DNA of 64,000 bases from Oreohelix idahoensis (Eukaryota; Mollusca; Gastropoda; Stylommatophora; Oreohelicidae), in the NCBI GenBank assembly GCA_024509875.1, contig JAMPIV010000598.1, positions 124,001 through 188,000 on the forward strand, given 5' to 3'. Within the stretch, counting starts at the first letter, position 1; the number at the start of each line of letters is the position of its first letter. Position numbers and translations under genes: made by a program. Under the pieces are notes generated by a model. That model worked only from the letters and a program-made list of their open reading frames with translations. It made no database searches and was not told where the DNA came from. Shown here one piece after another: positions 12,916 through 24,508 of the stretch.

Positions 12916-13025
12916 GTTTCCGGGAATCTCTGTGGAGCCAAAGAATAGTACTACTGTTCACTCATGCTTATCGTGTAAGGCGACTAATGTTGAGGCTGTT
13001 AATAAGGGATTGCAATCTCATCATA

Positions 13026-13911
13026 CGAGGGGCGGTTGAAAAGTTTTGCACTTTAGTATGAAGGAGTCAAGGCACGTACCTGGAAATTGGTGTGAACTTT
13101 AGTCCTTCTCTATGTATTCACCCCTCAAGGCAATGCACTTCTCCCATCTCTTCTTCACCTTCCTGATGCCCCAACGTCTCCAGTTCAGTAAATCAACTGG
13201 TCACGTCCACGAAGCGGATTCTTCATGTTTGGAAACAGGAAGAAGTCACTCAGTGCCAAGTCCGGTGAGAATGCTGGATGGGGCATGATTTCATACCCGC
13301 ACTGCTGGGCAAGGACGATGGAGCCATGAGCTGCATGAGCCGGCGCATTGTCCTGAAGCAGACGAACGCCTCTGGACAGCATCCCGCGTCTTTTGCGCTT
13401 CATTTCTTCTCGTATACATCTGGAGAAGGCTTTGGTAGTACGTGGAGTTGATAGTACGGCCACGAGGAAGGTAGTCAGTGAGTGTTACCCCGCGGCAGTT
13501 CCAAAAGACGGTGAGCGTGACCTTTCCCGCAGAGCGTACCGTCTTTGCCTTCTTTGGTGGTGGCGAACAGAAATGTTTCCATTGTTTGCTCTGGTTTTTA
13601 GTCTCGGGGTCATAGAAATGCACCCAACATTCGTCCACAGTAACCAGTCTACGACAAAAATCATCTTCGTCAGCATTGCAAATATCCAACATCTGTGCGG
13701 ATGTTTCGGCTTGATACTCCTTTTGTCCATGACACGGCTTCATACACAACTGAACCAGTTTCCCGCCAATTTCTCTTTCACACGGCACCCCGCGCGCGCC
13801 ATGTACGCGCGGGAAATGTAAACCAATAGTGTGTCTTTACAATGATACACAGCAATCCCGCCTGTGTTAACGCTTTCTTAGTAAAGTGCAAAACTTTTCG
13901 ACCGCCCCTCG
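13026..13911 (-). mobile_element. Mariner transposon, internally deleted
   Basis: Terminal inverted repeats of about 30 bp begin CGAGGGGCGGTTGAAAAGTT at 13026 and are matched, with a few changes, in reverse complement ending at 13911. TA dinucleotides flank both ends, the usual mariner target. The - strand encodes transposase pieces in two frames (13788-13291 and 13463-13185): VTVDECW with the first aspartate, LLQDNAPAH with the second, and FSPDLALSDFF with the third. I count 34 residues between the second and third catalytic aspartates, the D34D mariner signature. The N-terminal DNA-binding part is missing and a frameshift lies near 13440. The total of 886 bp is well below the usual ~1.3 kb. 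Confidence 0.9.
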
Positions 13912-14192
13912 TATAATATAAATTGCTACGGAAACAACTTCTGCAAGAGCATGTTAAGGCTTTGTGATCATCATTTTCTTGCTCGCCCCTTATGACGTAT
14001 AGACACCCGTGTGTTACCGGGGCCCGAAAGAGGAGCAAAGAATAATAACACTGTACCCTACCATGCATGTCGTAAAAAGCAACTAAGGAGGGTTGGGCAT
14101 GGGGCTGGTTACCTCATCCCGTAAAACAACTTTTTACCAGAAAAACGTCAACAAACATGGACAAGTCAAATACAGAATATTAATCAACTCAG

Positions 14193-14420
14193 CCGCCCAA
14201 GACAGAAGAAGGTCCTCTGGAAAGGAGGCGCATGAAGCAACCCAGAGAAGCCGAAAGGTGTCTGGGTTGCCGACTAACCTTGTTTCGTCTAGGAAAAAAT
14301 GATGAGGTAAACATGGAAAGAACATGAGCGGATGGCACAGGACCGGAAGACTTGGCATGTGTTTGTTGAAGGCCTATGCTCCTCGGGGAGCTAAAGGGTA
14401 TTGATTGATTGATGAAGTAT
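14193..14420 (+). mobile_element. Non-LTR 3'-end fragment (family shared with 54486-54722)
   Basis: The + strand tail reads MAQDRKTWHVFVEGLCSSGS with a stop, closely matching MARDRRTWHVFVEGLCSFES encoded on the - strand at 54486-54722. Upstream the frame is broken. It ends in a TGAT microsatellite (14399-14414), typical of RTE- or CR1-type 3' ends. Confidence 0.65.
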
Positions 14421-14640
14421 AGAGCCAACACTGCAGCTGGGTCCCTTGTAGGAAGCCTGCATCAATATTCACAATGGAGCTCTTGTATCACTTATATTTA
14501 CGCGATGAAGTTGCCAGATTCAAGCACAACCTCATATTAGACACCTTGTACGACATGCCTGAAGAAGCAGTAGTGATATTATTCTCTTGTCTCATCAGCC
14601 CGCGTGAACTATACAGGGCAATATGTTATTGTAAATCATT
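14411..14640. repeat. Dispersed repeat family D, copy 1
   Basis: Contains an order of short motifs shared with 44764-44850, 45343-45430, 46640-46850 and 52918-53120: AACACTGCAGCTGG, a TGCAGGAAGCCTGCA-like core, GTTGCCAG...CACAACCTCAT, TACGACATGCCTGA and a TATTATTCT end. No protein or clear terminal repeat is visible. It may be a SINE or MITE. Confidence 0.55.
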
Positions 14641-14819
14641 ATTGTTTTTGCCTTGACATAATAAGAATAACAATCATTATAATTTCAGGCGCATACTCAA
14701 AGGTCATCGCAAACTAAAGTGGCGGAAATCGTAGCGTCAGCAGGACACGAAATATCTGTCTGTCATGGCGCGCTGATTTTGGCTTCGGCGCCCGCCTGAC
14801 TAGATTAGTCATCTGTTCA

Positions 14820-15466
14820 ATGGAGAGCAGGACAGACATTGTGAATTTCAGCTATAACCTCAGCGGCGGAGTCACTTCCAACGCTACCAACATAAGTAAC
14901 GGCACTGATGACACAGATTATAGATGGAGCTTCGAGTTCTCGGTTATCCTCGCCACCATCTTGACATTTTCCGCTTTCTTTACGATTGTGGGCAACAGCA
15001 TGGTCTTGATGGTGATCATCCGCCACAGAGGGATGCGAACTCGTACAAATTTATTTTTAGTAAACTTGGCAGTGGCGGATCTCTTGGTTGGACTGTTTGT
15101 TGTGCCGTTTACAATTACAACTCTAATCGAGAACAGATGGATATTCGGAAAATTTATGTGTGAAATTAATGGTTGGATGAACGGTTTCTGCCTGATAGCT
15201 TCCTTCCACACACTAATGTACATCAGTGTACACAAGTATTACTCTATAGTACGACCACTGGGCAACCCTCTCAACCTGACACACATCCTCGCAATGATGG
15301 CTGCTGCCTGGCTGTGGGCTGCCGTTGGTTCTACCTTGAATATCACGATTCTGGTGGTCACTCACAAGCCCGGGACCTCGCAGTGCGGGCCAAATTATCC
15401 TAACAACATAAGATCTTTCATCATTCATGGCCTGCTACAATCTACTGTCATTGTCTTACCGGCCAT
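14820..15466 (+). CDS. Rhodopsin-family (class A) GPCR, exon 1 (TM1 to start of TM5)
   Basis: This exon encodes the N-terminus and TM1 to the start of TM5 of a plasma-membrane G-protein-coupled receptor. The extracellular tail (residues 1-39) has five N-glycosylation sequons (N9, N13, N21, N24, N27) and no obvious signal peptide. Class A landmarks: N59 in TM1 (GNSMVL), D87 in TM2 (NLAVADLL), W107, C114 at the top of TM3, W164 in TM4, C189 in the second extracellular loop and P214 in TM5. TM3 ends HKYYSIVRPL, so DRY is replaced by HKY, an unusual G-protein contact. The exon ends within the Met216 codon at AT|GTAAGT, a consensus donor. The next exon is at 44417. The style is amine/orphan-like; the ligand is unknown. 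The ATG context is weak but is the first in frame before TM1. Confidence 0.88.
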
Positions 15467-15550
15467 GTAAGTACTTAGGTCTATAGTGTCTGCTTATGTT
15501 GTGTGTTTTGTGTTGTTTATTGAATGTGTGTTTACTTACTTGCTTTAAAT

Positions 15551-16813
15551 TAGGATTTCTTATCAGTTTTTGTGTCATGAACCCATTTGATTGTCCGTTG
15601 AAGGCCATGGACCTACGCATAGAGGCACATCTGGAGTCATCCTCAAAGTATGACCACCAGCTAAGCACGGTGCCATAATATACATATGTGGAAGTGGACC
15701 TCTGTCTGTGAGGCTAATTACACCCCCATTGACTCTTGAAATCATCCACACACTACCAAGGATTTCCCCAGTGGTGAAACATGTTGAGGACCCAGCATTG
15801 CACACTAAGCTTGGTGGAGTCACTTGAGCTCCAGACGTAACTCTGGCTTTTACCTGGTTGGCTGCATGTAGGAGGATCTCACTATGGACTCATTTATAGT
15901 AGGGTGAGCTGAGAAGAGTCTCTGTTTATGACGTGACAATTCCTTAGGAGAGCCCAGACCCAGAGCACATTATTTTAGCTCTGCATATTTGAAGAGTGAC
16001 TACAACCCACGGAAGCCAGATCCAGATCCAAACCTCGGAGGTGAGGTATCTGAGGAAGGTAGTTGAAGTAACAAGAGGAGACATGGTCCGCAACCAGACG
16101 ATACGTCAAGGCCTAAAATCCCACCCCCTGCGGGCCCAGGTAGAACAGTCCCAACTAAGATGGTTTGGCCATGTCTGCAGAATGGGAGAAGATCGGCTAC
16201 CACGACAAGCATGGGGGACAGGGAGCCGGGGATCCGGACCCCCAGGACGACCTAGAGTTCGCTGGGAGGACAACATTTGACAATCTTTGAAGGACCGAGG
16301 ACTGGAATGGAGCCGGGCCGGGAGGAGGACAGCCGATGGGATAGTCTGGCGCTCTCTCTTCCAAACCTCTACACCTCACGGTAGAAGGGGAACGATTAAG
16401 TAAGTATATTTGAAGATCCCCCTTGGATGGCGGGGAATGCACAGAATGCCACGCAATTTTTTACTCCAAGCTTGGGACCATATGTCGTGATATGTCGTGC
16501 AAGCCAAGCTGGAGAAACTGGTGCTTATGACTTCAACTCAGTACGTTTCAGAATGGCAGAAAAGCCAACAGGAAAAGCCTATATCTACAGTGTAAATAAT
16601 AGTCTTCAACTTGATTTGGCTGATTAAGAGTGAGAAACTTAGCAGCCCTAGTTAAGCAGCAACAACAAGGCTATGGACCCATTCTTGAAAAAATCATGTG
16701 CATAAAAGCAAAATAAAAAACGTTACATTTTAAATTTTAGGTTATGTAGACGAACCCCTAATGTCTATTCATGGACCCCAAGTTGTCCGTGGACCACAGG
16801 CTAAGAAACCCTG
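15551..16813 (+). mobile_element. Old hAT-type MITE, related to 51721-52912
   Basis: The left end TAGGATTTCTTATCAG and following TTTTTGTGTCATGAACCC resemble the left end at 51721. The right end GGCTAAGAAACCCTG matches the right end of that element (GGTTAAGAAACCCTG). Interior phrases such as GCTATGGACCC and CATAAAAGC are also shared. No clear target duplication remains, so it is old. A non-LTR fragment (15996-16405) is nested inside. It begins 84 bp after the exon 1 donor. Confidence 0.55.
15996..16405 (+). mobile_element. Non-LTR 3'-end fragment (family RTE-4), copy 1
   Basis: The + strand encodes a LINE C-terminus: RQGLKSHPLRAQVEQSQLRW, then FGHVCRMGEDRLPRQAW, GPPGRPRVRWEDN and, after one stop, SLKDRGLEW and WRSLFQTSTPHGRR. 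It ends in a TAAG-type tail. An 11 bp direct repeat ATATTTGAAGA at 15985-15995 and 16406-16416 marks the insertion. A near-identical, oppositely oriented copy lies at 44061-44368, just before GPCR exon 2. Confidence 0.85.
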
Positions 16814-16879
16814 GTGTCAAATGTTTGGTGTACATACTTCATTGTTTATGTCGTTGACTGTTACTATGTGTTTGGTATA

Positions 16880-16975
<96 letters not shown>
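16880..16975. repeat. (CA)n-(TA)n microsatellite
   Basis: A short CA run passes into about 41 TA units. The open frame on the - strand across it is a by-product of the repeat. Confidence 0.97.
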
Positions 16976-16978
<3 letters not shown>

Positions 16979-17179
16979 AGTGGATTTTGATGGTATTGTA
17001 TGGTTGATGTCACCTAGTGTGATGTATGAGGTCAGCTGTGAAGGCTCCTGAGATAAATGTAGATGTGAATTACAGAAGGCCCTTCTTGCTACCACTTACG
17101 ACCTCACACATATCTTTTTTACTAATGAATGTGGCTACGTTAAAAATCTAGGGTACTGATATGTAATGTGTTGTGGTAA

Positions 17180-17182
<3 letters not shown>

Positions 17183-17209
<27 letters not shown>
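17183..17209. repeat. (CA)n microsatellite
   Basis: About 13 CA units. The surrounding 16976-17900 shows no recognisable gene. Confidence 0.95.
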
Positions 17210-17210
<1 letters not shown>

Positions 17211-17939
17211 ATATTTAAGAAGTCTAATAATATTAATAAAATTTATAACACACTGAACTAACTCAGGCTATTTTAGTTTTTACAGTTAAATCTTTTGATA
17301 AATTTATTTTGTTCTGAACCAAATGTTTAGTTGGTCAGAACATAAGAAATATTATGTACGGCTGCTCTGACACAATGATAGACTGCTCTGGTCCACACTT
17401 GTATATATTACTACAGCATTTGACACCGCTTTGGTGCCAAATAGAAACTCACAGTTCTGAAACAAAAGTATTGGTCATGTGTCAGAACTCTACTTCCTGA
17501 ACCACTTCTGCACACAACACTACACAACAACAACACCACATAGACTGGGTCAGATCTCTCTGACCACACAGCACATCTTACCAAGTTGGTTTCACATAGT
17601 ATTAGTTCCCCAAGACTACATTGCATCTGAGATATGTTCAATAGCTTCCTGCTATTAAATAAGATAGGTGATATGTTCCACTGATCTCAACACTAGATCC
17701 TTTTCATAGTTTCAATTAGGCGTGCCTATATATTTTCTTTGTATGTATGTCTCTAGACCCTGATCTAGGGCTGGGGACCTAGAGCGAACACTTACTTGTC
17801 GTACTCATTTTTATAATATGGCAGTATCAATCACTCGAATTATTAAAATATACAGAATAAATATTGTTCATTCTTACCAGAATTCAGAATTGAGAACACA
17901 GTTAAAGTTTGCTAGCAAAACTCAGCTGAGCTGCTGGCC

Positions 17940-18075
17940 GTATGATGGCGTCCCACTATATAGTTATATTCGTATGGAATCAACACCATCAGGGATTCAA
18001 ACTGCGTCTCTGAACAGACTTATGTCGAATGGCAAACTTTCACCTCTCTATCCCGCTACTATAAAATGCGTTGAC
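17940..18075 (-). repeat. Possible tRNA-derived SINE fragment
   Basis: On the - strand, GTTTGAATCCC (about 17993-18003) resembles a pol III B-box, with a weak A-box-like GATAGAGAGGTG about 45 bp upstream. A 155-codon + strand frame at 17818-18285 crosses this segment and is probably spurious. No target duplication was identified. Confidence 0.35.
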
Positions 18076-18964
18076 CAATCGCCGACTTCCCCCCTTGCTT
18101 TCAAATCTTCAACCAAAAGTCACTTCAGTCAAATCTCAGTCAAGTATGTATTACGGTCTGTTAGTCCGTCTGTCTCTACTTGTTTTTTTCATAAAAACAC
18201 ACTTGGTTTTACATGTATTTCCTACACGAATCTGCTGCCTAAATTATTTTTAGCTACAATGCTCCACCACATTCCCTCTCTTTAATTACAGCTCGATTTT
18301 TACGTTTGTAGACTCAAGGCCAAGATTTTGGAAGCTTTTAGTGACATGGGTTAACAGTGCAGTCGCTTGTATGATATGAACAATACAGTCTTTTGTCAAT
18401 ATCTTCTTTATTATCTATCCGTCTGTATAAATGAAAGCATATTATTTCTCTGCTCAAGATGGGCTATCAAACTAGCTAGGTTTTATTTTCATAACTCTAG
18501 TATTAAGAAAAAACATATTTTTTTTTCTCAAGTTTAAATTTTGAAATTTGTTCGGCAACCTTCCCTCATGTGTTTTGCCGCGGCATTCAAATAAAGACCA
18601 AGTATCGAAACACGCCCAAGAAATGACTGTCTCGATCAAGAGCTAATGTCCGTTTCTTGTCCATTTCCTTACTTTATGTCAGCTAGGGGACGTGAATTTT
18701 TTTCCTTTCACCCCACTTGCGTCTTTTTGCCGTTCGAACTTCAAACACGTGTTCAGTCATATTTTTCCTTTTTTGTGTCCTCCGTTCTCTCCCGTCTACA
18801 AAGGGTAAACGTTTCGTCTGCACTTCTAACTCGTTAGTTTTAAATGGCGGTGGGAAAGGCTGGCATGGGCGAGCATGTCTCCTAGTATCTTACGCATTAT
18901 CTTTAACCCTACATTTCATCGTTAATTTTGGAGATATTTTAACGTTGTATCATGGTGACATCAT

Positions 18965-19051
<87 letters not shown>
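18965..19051. repeat. (CA)n-(TA)n microsatellite
   Basis: A short CA run followed by about 35 TA units, built like the one at 16880. It lies just left of hAT-A. Confidence 0.97.
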
Positions 19052-19054
<3 letters not shown>

Positions 19055-19144
19055 TTCCCTCTTCGATCCCTACTCTCTCAGCCAGACTGCAGTGATGCAG
19101 CCTGTTTCCAGGACCACAAGGTGGAGGTGGAGTAGGGTCTTGGT

Positions 19145-22100
19145 CAGGGCCGGCCCTAGGAATTTTGCCGCCCCGTGCAATTCCATACCTTGCCGCCCCA
19201 GCCCAACCTCAAATTAACTTTGAAATTTAAAAAACCGTTATGTTAAACAAGCTTCAACATTAATTTCATGACCATTAGCCTAATTTTAAATAGTACCATT
19301 AATAATAATGTATTGATAAATTGATGAAAATACTATATACGGTAGTCATAAAATAAACCAGTGACTTTATTAGAGACAATTTTGTGAAATAAATGTAGTT
19401 ATATTACTTACATATAGGGGATGCTCTTCTCATGTGGAACGATGCACTGTTGAGTCAGAAACACTTAACTATAGTATGTACATGTTATAGTCTTTAGCAC
19501 TATTTTCACATTATTTGAATTTATATTGTTTGAAGTATCTTCTGCTTAAAAAGCTTTTCTTGCTTTCATATTTGCAAAATCAGAAATAAGGTCTGCGTAG
19601 TCTAATTTTTGACCGATTTCATGTTCAATTGAAATCATGGCAAGTTCTTCCAATCTAGTTTCGACCATTGTTGAGCGTAAATATGTTTTATTAAGCTTCA
19701 GTTTTGAAAAACTACGCTCACCACTTGCTACCCTTACAGGAAAAGTTAGTAATATTCTTAAGGCTATAGCGACATTAGGAGCAATGTTATTTTCAATAAT
19801 ATAACGAAGAACTTCAATTGGCGGTGTATTTTCTGGTACTAATTTGGATATTACTTTCAGTTCATCACATAGCTCAATGGCATCAATGTCTATTTTCTTG
19901 ATGTGTTAAAACGTCTTCTAGGTTTTTACATTTGTTTAAGAGCTCATTTGTCGTCTCAGATTTCTATTTAGGGATGTTATATAAAAAGGAAAAATGTGAA
20001 CTGTGATGTTCCAATTGCTCGAACCTTTCTTCGATGGAATTGGTTGCAACTTCAATAATAAAAAAGAAAAATTCAATTTTGAATTTAGTTTTGGGATCCA
20101 AATAGGTTCATCTCTTGCTTCACAGTTGTGTTGCTTTTTCTGCCGACGCACTCTAGTACATTCAAACGTTGGTATCAAATCAGGATCAGCTTCAACTTTC
20201 TCAGCTAATGTTGTAGCATCAACAAGAACATTTTGAAATGATTCATCATTTCTGAAATTCTTAATGCTTTGGAGAACATTTCTCAAAGTTGTTATGGCAC
20301 TAGTCAATTCCATTTTTATGCTTTGCAACAGTTTACTAGCAACATTAATTTCGTTTAAAACATAGTGCCATATAACCAGACAACATAAATTTAAAATCTC
20401 TGAGTTTTAGGGTAAGGGTTTCAGCTTCATGTCTCGCTATTTTGTCTACTGACTCGTCATCAGCAATTTCTATCAATGCATCATAAAATTCCTCAATATA
20501 TCATCTTAAAGGACGAATGCGCTCGATTCTAGAGTCCCAGCGAGTTGTACTTAGTGGCTTTGGCATTAGAGTTGTAATATGTTTTTTAAGGATTCCCCAA
20601 CGCAGTGTTGACGCTGAGAAAAACACATACAATTTCTGAACCGTTTCAAAACATAAAACTTCTTCTCTAGATGACATCGCGGCATCATTGACCACCAAGT
20701 TGAGAGAATGAGAACAGAATGGGATATAAAAAGCTCTCGGGTTCAAGTCCCTAATACGTTGTTGAACTCCTGAATGTTTTCCTTTCATATTTGATCCATT
20801 GGCATACCCCTGGCCACGCATGTTTGCGATCGGAATTTTCATGTCTGACAATTTTCTTAGAATGCATTCGGTTAACGCTGAGCCTGTAGTGGCTTCTATA
20901 GCAATGAAACCAAGAAAATGCTCATGAATGTTGATGTCATTTGGATTCGTATTAACAAATCTTACAATTAGTGTTAATTGTTCAATATGACTTACATCGG
21001 GAGCGCAGTCTGCAACTACTATAATATTTAGCTTTCTCCCCCATAGAAATTATTTCTTTTTGTATGGTTCTAGAGAGAAGAGCAATCAATTCATTTTGAA
21101 TGTTTTTCCCCAGGGTAATGTTGAGTCGATCCACGAGCTACTCTCATTAAATGTTCACACATAGCACTATCAAATCTGGCAATCAGTTCAATAAGCTTTA
21201 AAAAATTTCCATTGTTAGGGTCATATAATTTATCAGATGTTCCACGAAATGGTAAGAATTGTTGGCTCAAGAACTGGACAATAGCAATTAGGCGTTCTAT
21301 TATGCTCCTACCGTGTCGAACTTCTGAATTTAATAACTTTTGTTGCATTGAATCAATTGTCTGTACTGATTTAAGACTGGACGATAATTCAATCCACTTT
21401 GTATGGGACTCAAGTGGTTTTTAGATTTTTCGTGTTCATTAAGATACACATACAAATGACCCCAATCATTATAGTCATCAGTAGTGAGTGACATTTTATT
21501 ACAGGAAAACAGCTTACAGCAGAAACAATATACAGAATCTTTTTCTTTTGAGTACACTAACCATAATCGATTAATATGTTCTCCATTGCTTAGCTCCCTA
21601 GTGTAAAAATTTAGTGGAAATTTCCGACCATTGGAGCTGCGTGGAAAAACGAACTCATTTTTTGGTCTCTCTGGCAGGCCTTTTTTACGATTTCCAGTCT
21701 TTCGGTATCGCTTAAAGAAGGATTCCATCTTGCCGGATCAGTGTACCTCTCAAGTTCATCACTTAAATCTCTGGAATTGGAAACGGTCAAATCAGTCTCA
21801 TTTTCGACATTGTTAGTAATATTTACGTTACTGGGGTCCGAGTTAGAAGTACTTGCCATGAGCTCAGAATCATTTGTTTTGGTACATTTGCTTATTTTCT
21901 TCTGTCCTACATCAGCTGTTTCTGTTTTTAGATATTTATGTAAAGCCCCGCTATGTTTTTGAATATCGCGTTCTTTTTCCAGTTTCCGTTTCCGATATTC
22001 GGCACCTGATAGTTTTTTTTTCTTTTATCGGACATTATGTCTATTTGAATATTAAAACTGTTTTAAATAAACCCTACAATAAAATGTATTATTTAGTAAT

Positions 22101-22572
22101 GAATGGAGGCTGAAGCACTGTATTAATTTCCATAAAACGTTTAAAAACGTATTTATCACTGTAACCCATAGCGCACTAACATTGAGCAAAATCAACTTCC
22201 TTGACTACACACTCGAAAACAACTGAAACATTCGAGCCGCCAATACAGAACGATCGATAAAAAAATCAATATTTAAGTAGCCTATGATTGGCTAATCTGG
22301 GTCACGCGAGATTGTCATTGGTTGAATTGAATAAGCTGCATCATATTAAGAAGTGTGGGAAACTGCTCGCTGAACTGACAGGGAATCCCGAGACAGTGTA
22401 TATCACGTGATCTCTGGTCACAAGAAAACATTCTCCCAGGGATGTACAAAGGCATCTCAAGGCAGAATATTTGGCGGGATTGTAAAAATAATTTTAAAAA
22501 ATCGTTGCCGCCCCCCAAAGCTTGCCGCCCCGTGCAAATGCACGTGTTGCACCGTCGGTTGAGCCGGCCCTG
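19145..22572 (-). mobile_element. Complete hAT DNA transposon (hAT-A), inactive
   Basis: The ends are a perfect 10 bp inverted repeat, CAGGGCCGGC at 19145 and GCCGGCCCTG ending at 22572. Both subterminal regions also share a TTGCCGCCCCGTGCAA segment (19168 and 22504) in inverted orientation. A perfect 8 bp target duplication GTCTTGGT lies at 19137-19144 and 22573-22580, the size expected for hAT. The element is 3428 bp and carries a decayed transposase on the - strand. All boundary evidence is directly visible. Confidence 0.96.
19540..21859 (-). pseudogene. hAT-A transposase (ZMYM1/TTF-type zinc finger-like), decayed
   Basis: Successive - strand frames follow the order of the ZMYM1-like hAT transposases. 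An N-terminal acidic region and TDPARW lie at 21859-21611. Next come a TTF-type zinc finger with YCFCCKLF and GHLYVYLNEHEKSKNH (21728-21330) and the PNNGNFLKLIELIARFD block (21348-21091). The RNase H-like GQGYANGSNMKGKHSG and CSHSLNLVVNDAA follow (20851-20501). The C-terminal dimerisation region with GERSFSKLK and ISIEHEI lies at about 19870-19550. Relatives normally read GYD.ASNM in the GQGYANGSNM block; here the aspartate, probably catalytic, is alanine. Frameshifts and stops separate the blocks. Confidence 0.85.
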
Positions 22573-22759
22573 GTCTTGGTCAGGTCTGGTTCGCTGACCC
22601 TGACGCAAGCAGTCAAGCTATGGGTCGCTGACTCCATTCTCTATTGCTGCATCTTTGGGTCCCAAAAGGGCATTCAAATTCACAGACTGCTAGCAGACAA
22701 ATTGTAATACCATCTATTGTTGTCAAGTAAATTACAGAATGCACTGATACATTTTGTAT

Positions 22760-22870
22760 GCAAGAACGGACTAACGAGCGATTTTTTTTAGAAGGATAGA
22801 GACTTGGGCAGGTAGGCCCGTCTAACATTCTACCCTTTGTCTTAACTTTCATTCTATATCCTGGCAGTTA
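22760..22870 (+). repeat. Non-LTR 3'-end fragment, also at 29596-29710
   Basis: The segment with GCAGGTAGGCCCGTCTAACA and TTCTACCCTTTGTCTT closely follows GCACGCAGGCCCGTCTGACA and TTCTGCCCTTCC at about 29645-29680. The 29 kb copy continues a LINE C-terminal zinc-knuckle frame, so this is probably a 3' UTR piece of the same family. Confidence 0.55.
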
Positions 22871-23159
22871 TTTATGAGGCAAACCATGAATAAAGAATTT
22901 GCACAATTTCGCACGAATAAGCAATACTAAACGAAATAACTCGTTCTCGCATATCAAGGAGGTGGGGCAGGGGAGAATGGGGGAGGCTACTCACACACTT
23001 CTATAACAGAATAACGTATAAATAGAGCGTTAAGAAAAATTAAAGATATAATAACAATGTCAATGAGAAAGGCAGAGTACGTCTGCTCATTCTTGTACAC
23101 TTCTTCACATTAATTACCGCATTACATATTTACGGAAGATAACAGTAGAACATCATCAT

Positions 23160-23245
23160 CATCACCCTTCCGTTTTCGAACGAGGAACCGGGTAACTATG
23201 TCGCGAGAGGCGAACGCGCTAACCACTCTGTCAATCGGGGCTAAT
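23160..23245 (-). repeat. tRNA-like SINE fragment with (ATG)n tail
   Basis: On the - strand a tRNA-like segment carries an A-box-like TGACAGAGTGGTTAGCGCG and a B-box-like GTTCGAAAACGG, ending in a GATGATGATG tail. It starts with GCCCCGATTGAC. No target duplication was confirmed. Confidence 0.5.
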
Positions 23246-23689
23246 GAATAAACTTTCAATTTAAAGAGTAATAATATGACACGAGTTGAGCCCATCACAA
23301 GTTCTTTACAATTGCTGATATCAGTTTGTGTTCTTTTCTGTTGCCCCAGCCTTTCAAAAGATATTATGTTTTCCTTGTCCCTCAGTGCCTATATTTGCAG
23401 TCTTAATATTATTTATTGATTGTTTTACGTATTGACGTCAGACGCTAAATTTTGTTAAGATTTAATAAAAGCGGCGTTTTCAAGCTGACGTCGATATTGC
23501 ATCTAAATTTAGTTTTCAGAATATGATTCTCTTAGAACCCTCAAAACAAAATTTAAGCACCGATGTTTTTGTAAATTTGGTTTAAAAAAAATATGTTTGA
23601 GCAGCCAAACCAGATATAAACGCAGATGTTGCAGCATTTTGATTATAAAAGTAAAGATTTGTTTTAGATTTAGAAGGCCACTACTCTGT

Positions 23690-23764
23690 CGCTTGTAAAT
23701 CATCCAAGTTTTCGGTCGAAATGTACCGATGTGGGGAGGACAAACAAATAGTAGGACATGTGGG
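23690..23764 (+). mobile_element. Left part of the LINE 3' end interrupted by hAT-B
   Basis: The + strand reads MYRCGEDKQIVGH, the start of a C-C-H-C zinc-knuckle-like LINE C-terminus. It is cut at 23764 by hAT-B. The same segment recurs on the other side at 29505 because the target carried a short tandem duplication. Confidence 0.6.
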
Positions 23765-23910
23765 CAGTGGCGGATCTACATTTTGGGGGCCCTGAAGCTT
23801 GAACTCTTGGAGGGGCCCCTTTTATTAAAAAAAAAAAATTGTGAGGATGGGAAAGAATTGTATCATAGAGATAAATGGACTTAGAGGACCGGAAGTTCAA
23901 GCTTTATAGT

Positions 23911-24508
23911 AGATCCACAACAACACACATATAGTAGATCTACAACAACACACATATAGTAGATCCACAACAACACACATATAGTAGATCTACAACAACA
24001 CACATATAGTAGATCTACAACAACACACATATAGTAGATCCACAACAACACACATATAGTAGATCTACAACAACACACATATAGTAGATCCACAACAACA
24101 CACATATAGTAGATCCACAACAACACACATATAGTAGATCCACAACAACACACATATAGTAGATCCACAACAACACACATATAGTAGATCCACAACAACA
24201 CACATATAGTAGATCCACAACAACACACATATAGTAGATCCACAACAACACACATATAGTAGATCTACAACAACACACATATAGTAGATCCACAACAACA
24301 CACATATAGTAGATCCACAACAACACACATATAGTAGATCCACAACAACACACATATAGTAGATCTACAACAACACACATATAGTAGATCCACAACAACA
24401 CACATATAGTAGATCCACAACAACACACATATAGTAGATCCACAACAACACACATATAGTAGATCCACAACAACACACATATAGTAGATCCACAACAACA
24501 CACATATA
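23911..24508. repeat. Minisatellite, 25 bp unit x 24, inside hAT-B
   Basis: Twenty-four near-perfect units AGATCYACAACAACACACAT plus ATAGT. The only systematic variation is C or T at the sixth base: T in units 2, 4, 5, 7, 15 and 19, C elsewhere. Because 25 is not a multiple of 3 and the unit contains no - strand stop, all three - strand frames are open across the array, giving long artificial frames. The unit contains TAGTAGATC, also present in the right terminus of hAT-B (about 29489-29497). Confidence 0.98.

Noticed and set aside
13393..13821. 142-codon + strand frame
   Set aside because: Antisense to the mariner transposase pieces; no independent support.
16817..17095. 92-codon - strand frame with a poly-YI stretch
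   Set aside because: Direct translation of the (TA)n microsatellite.
17818..18285. 155-codon + strand frame in the GPCR intron
   Set aside because: No recognisable domain; it overlaps a tRNA-like repeat on the other strand and has no splice or promoter context.
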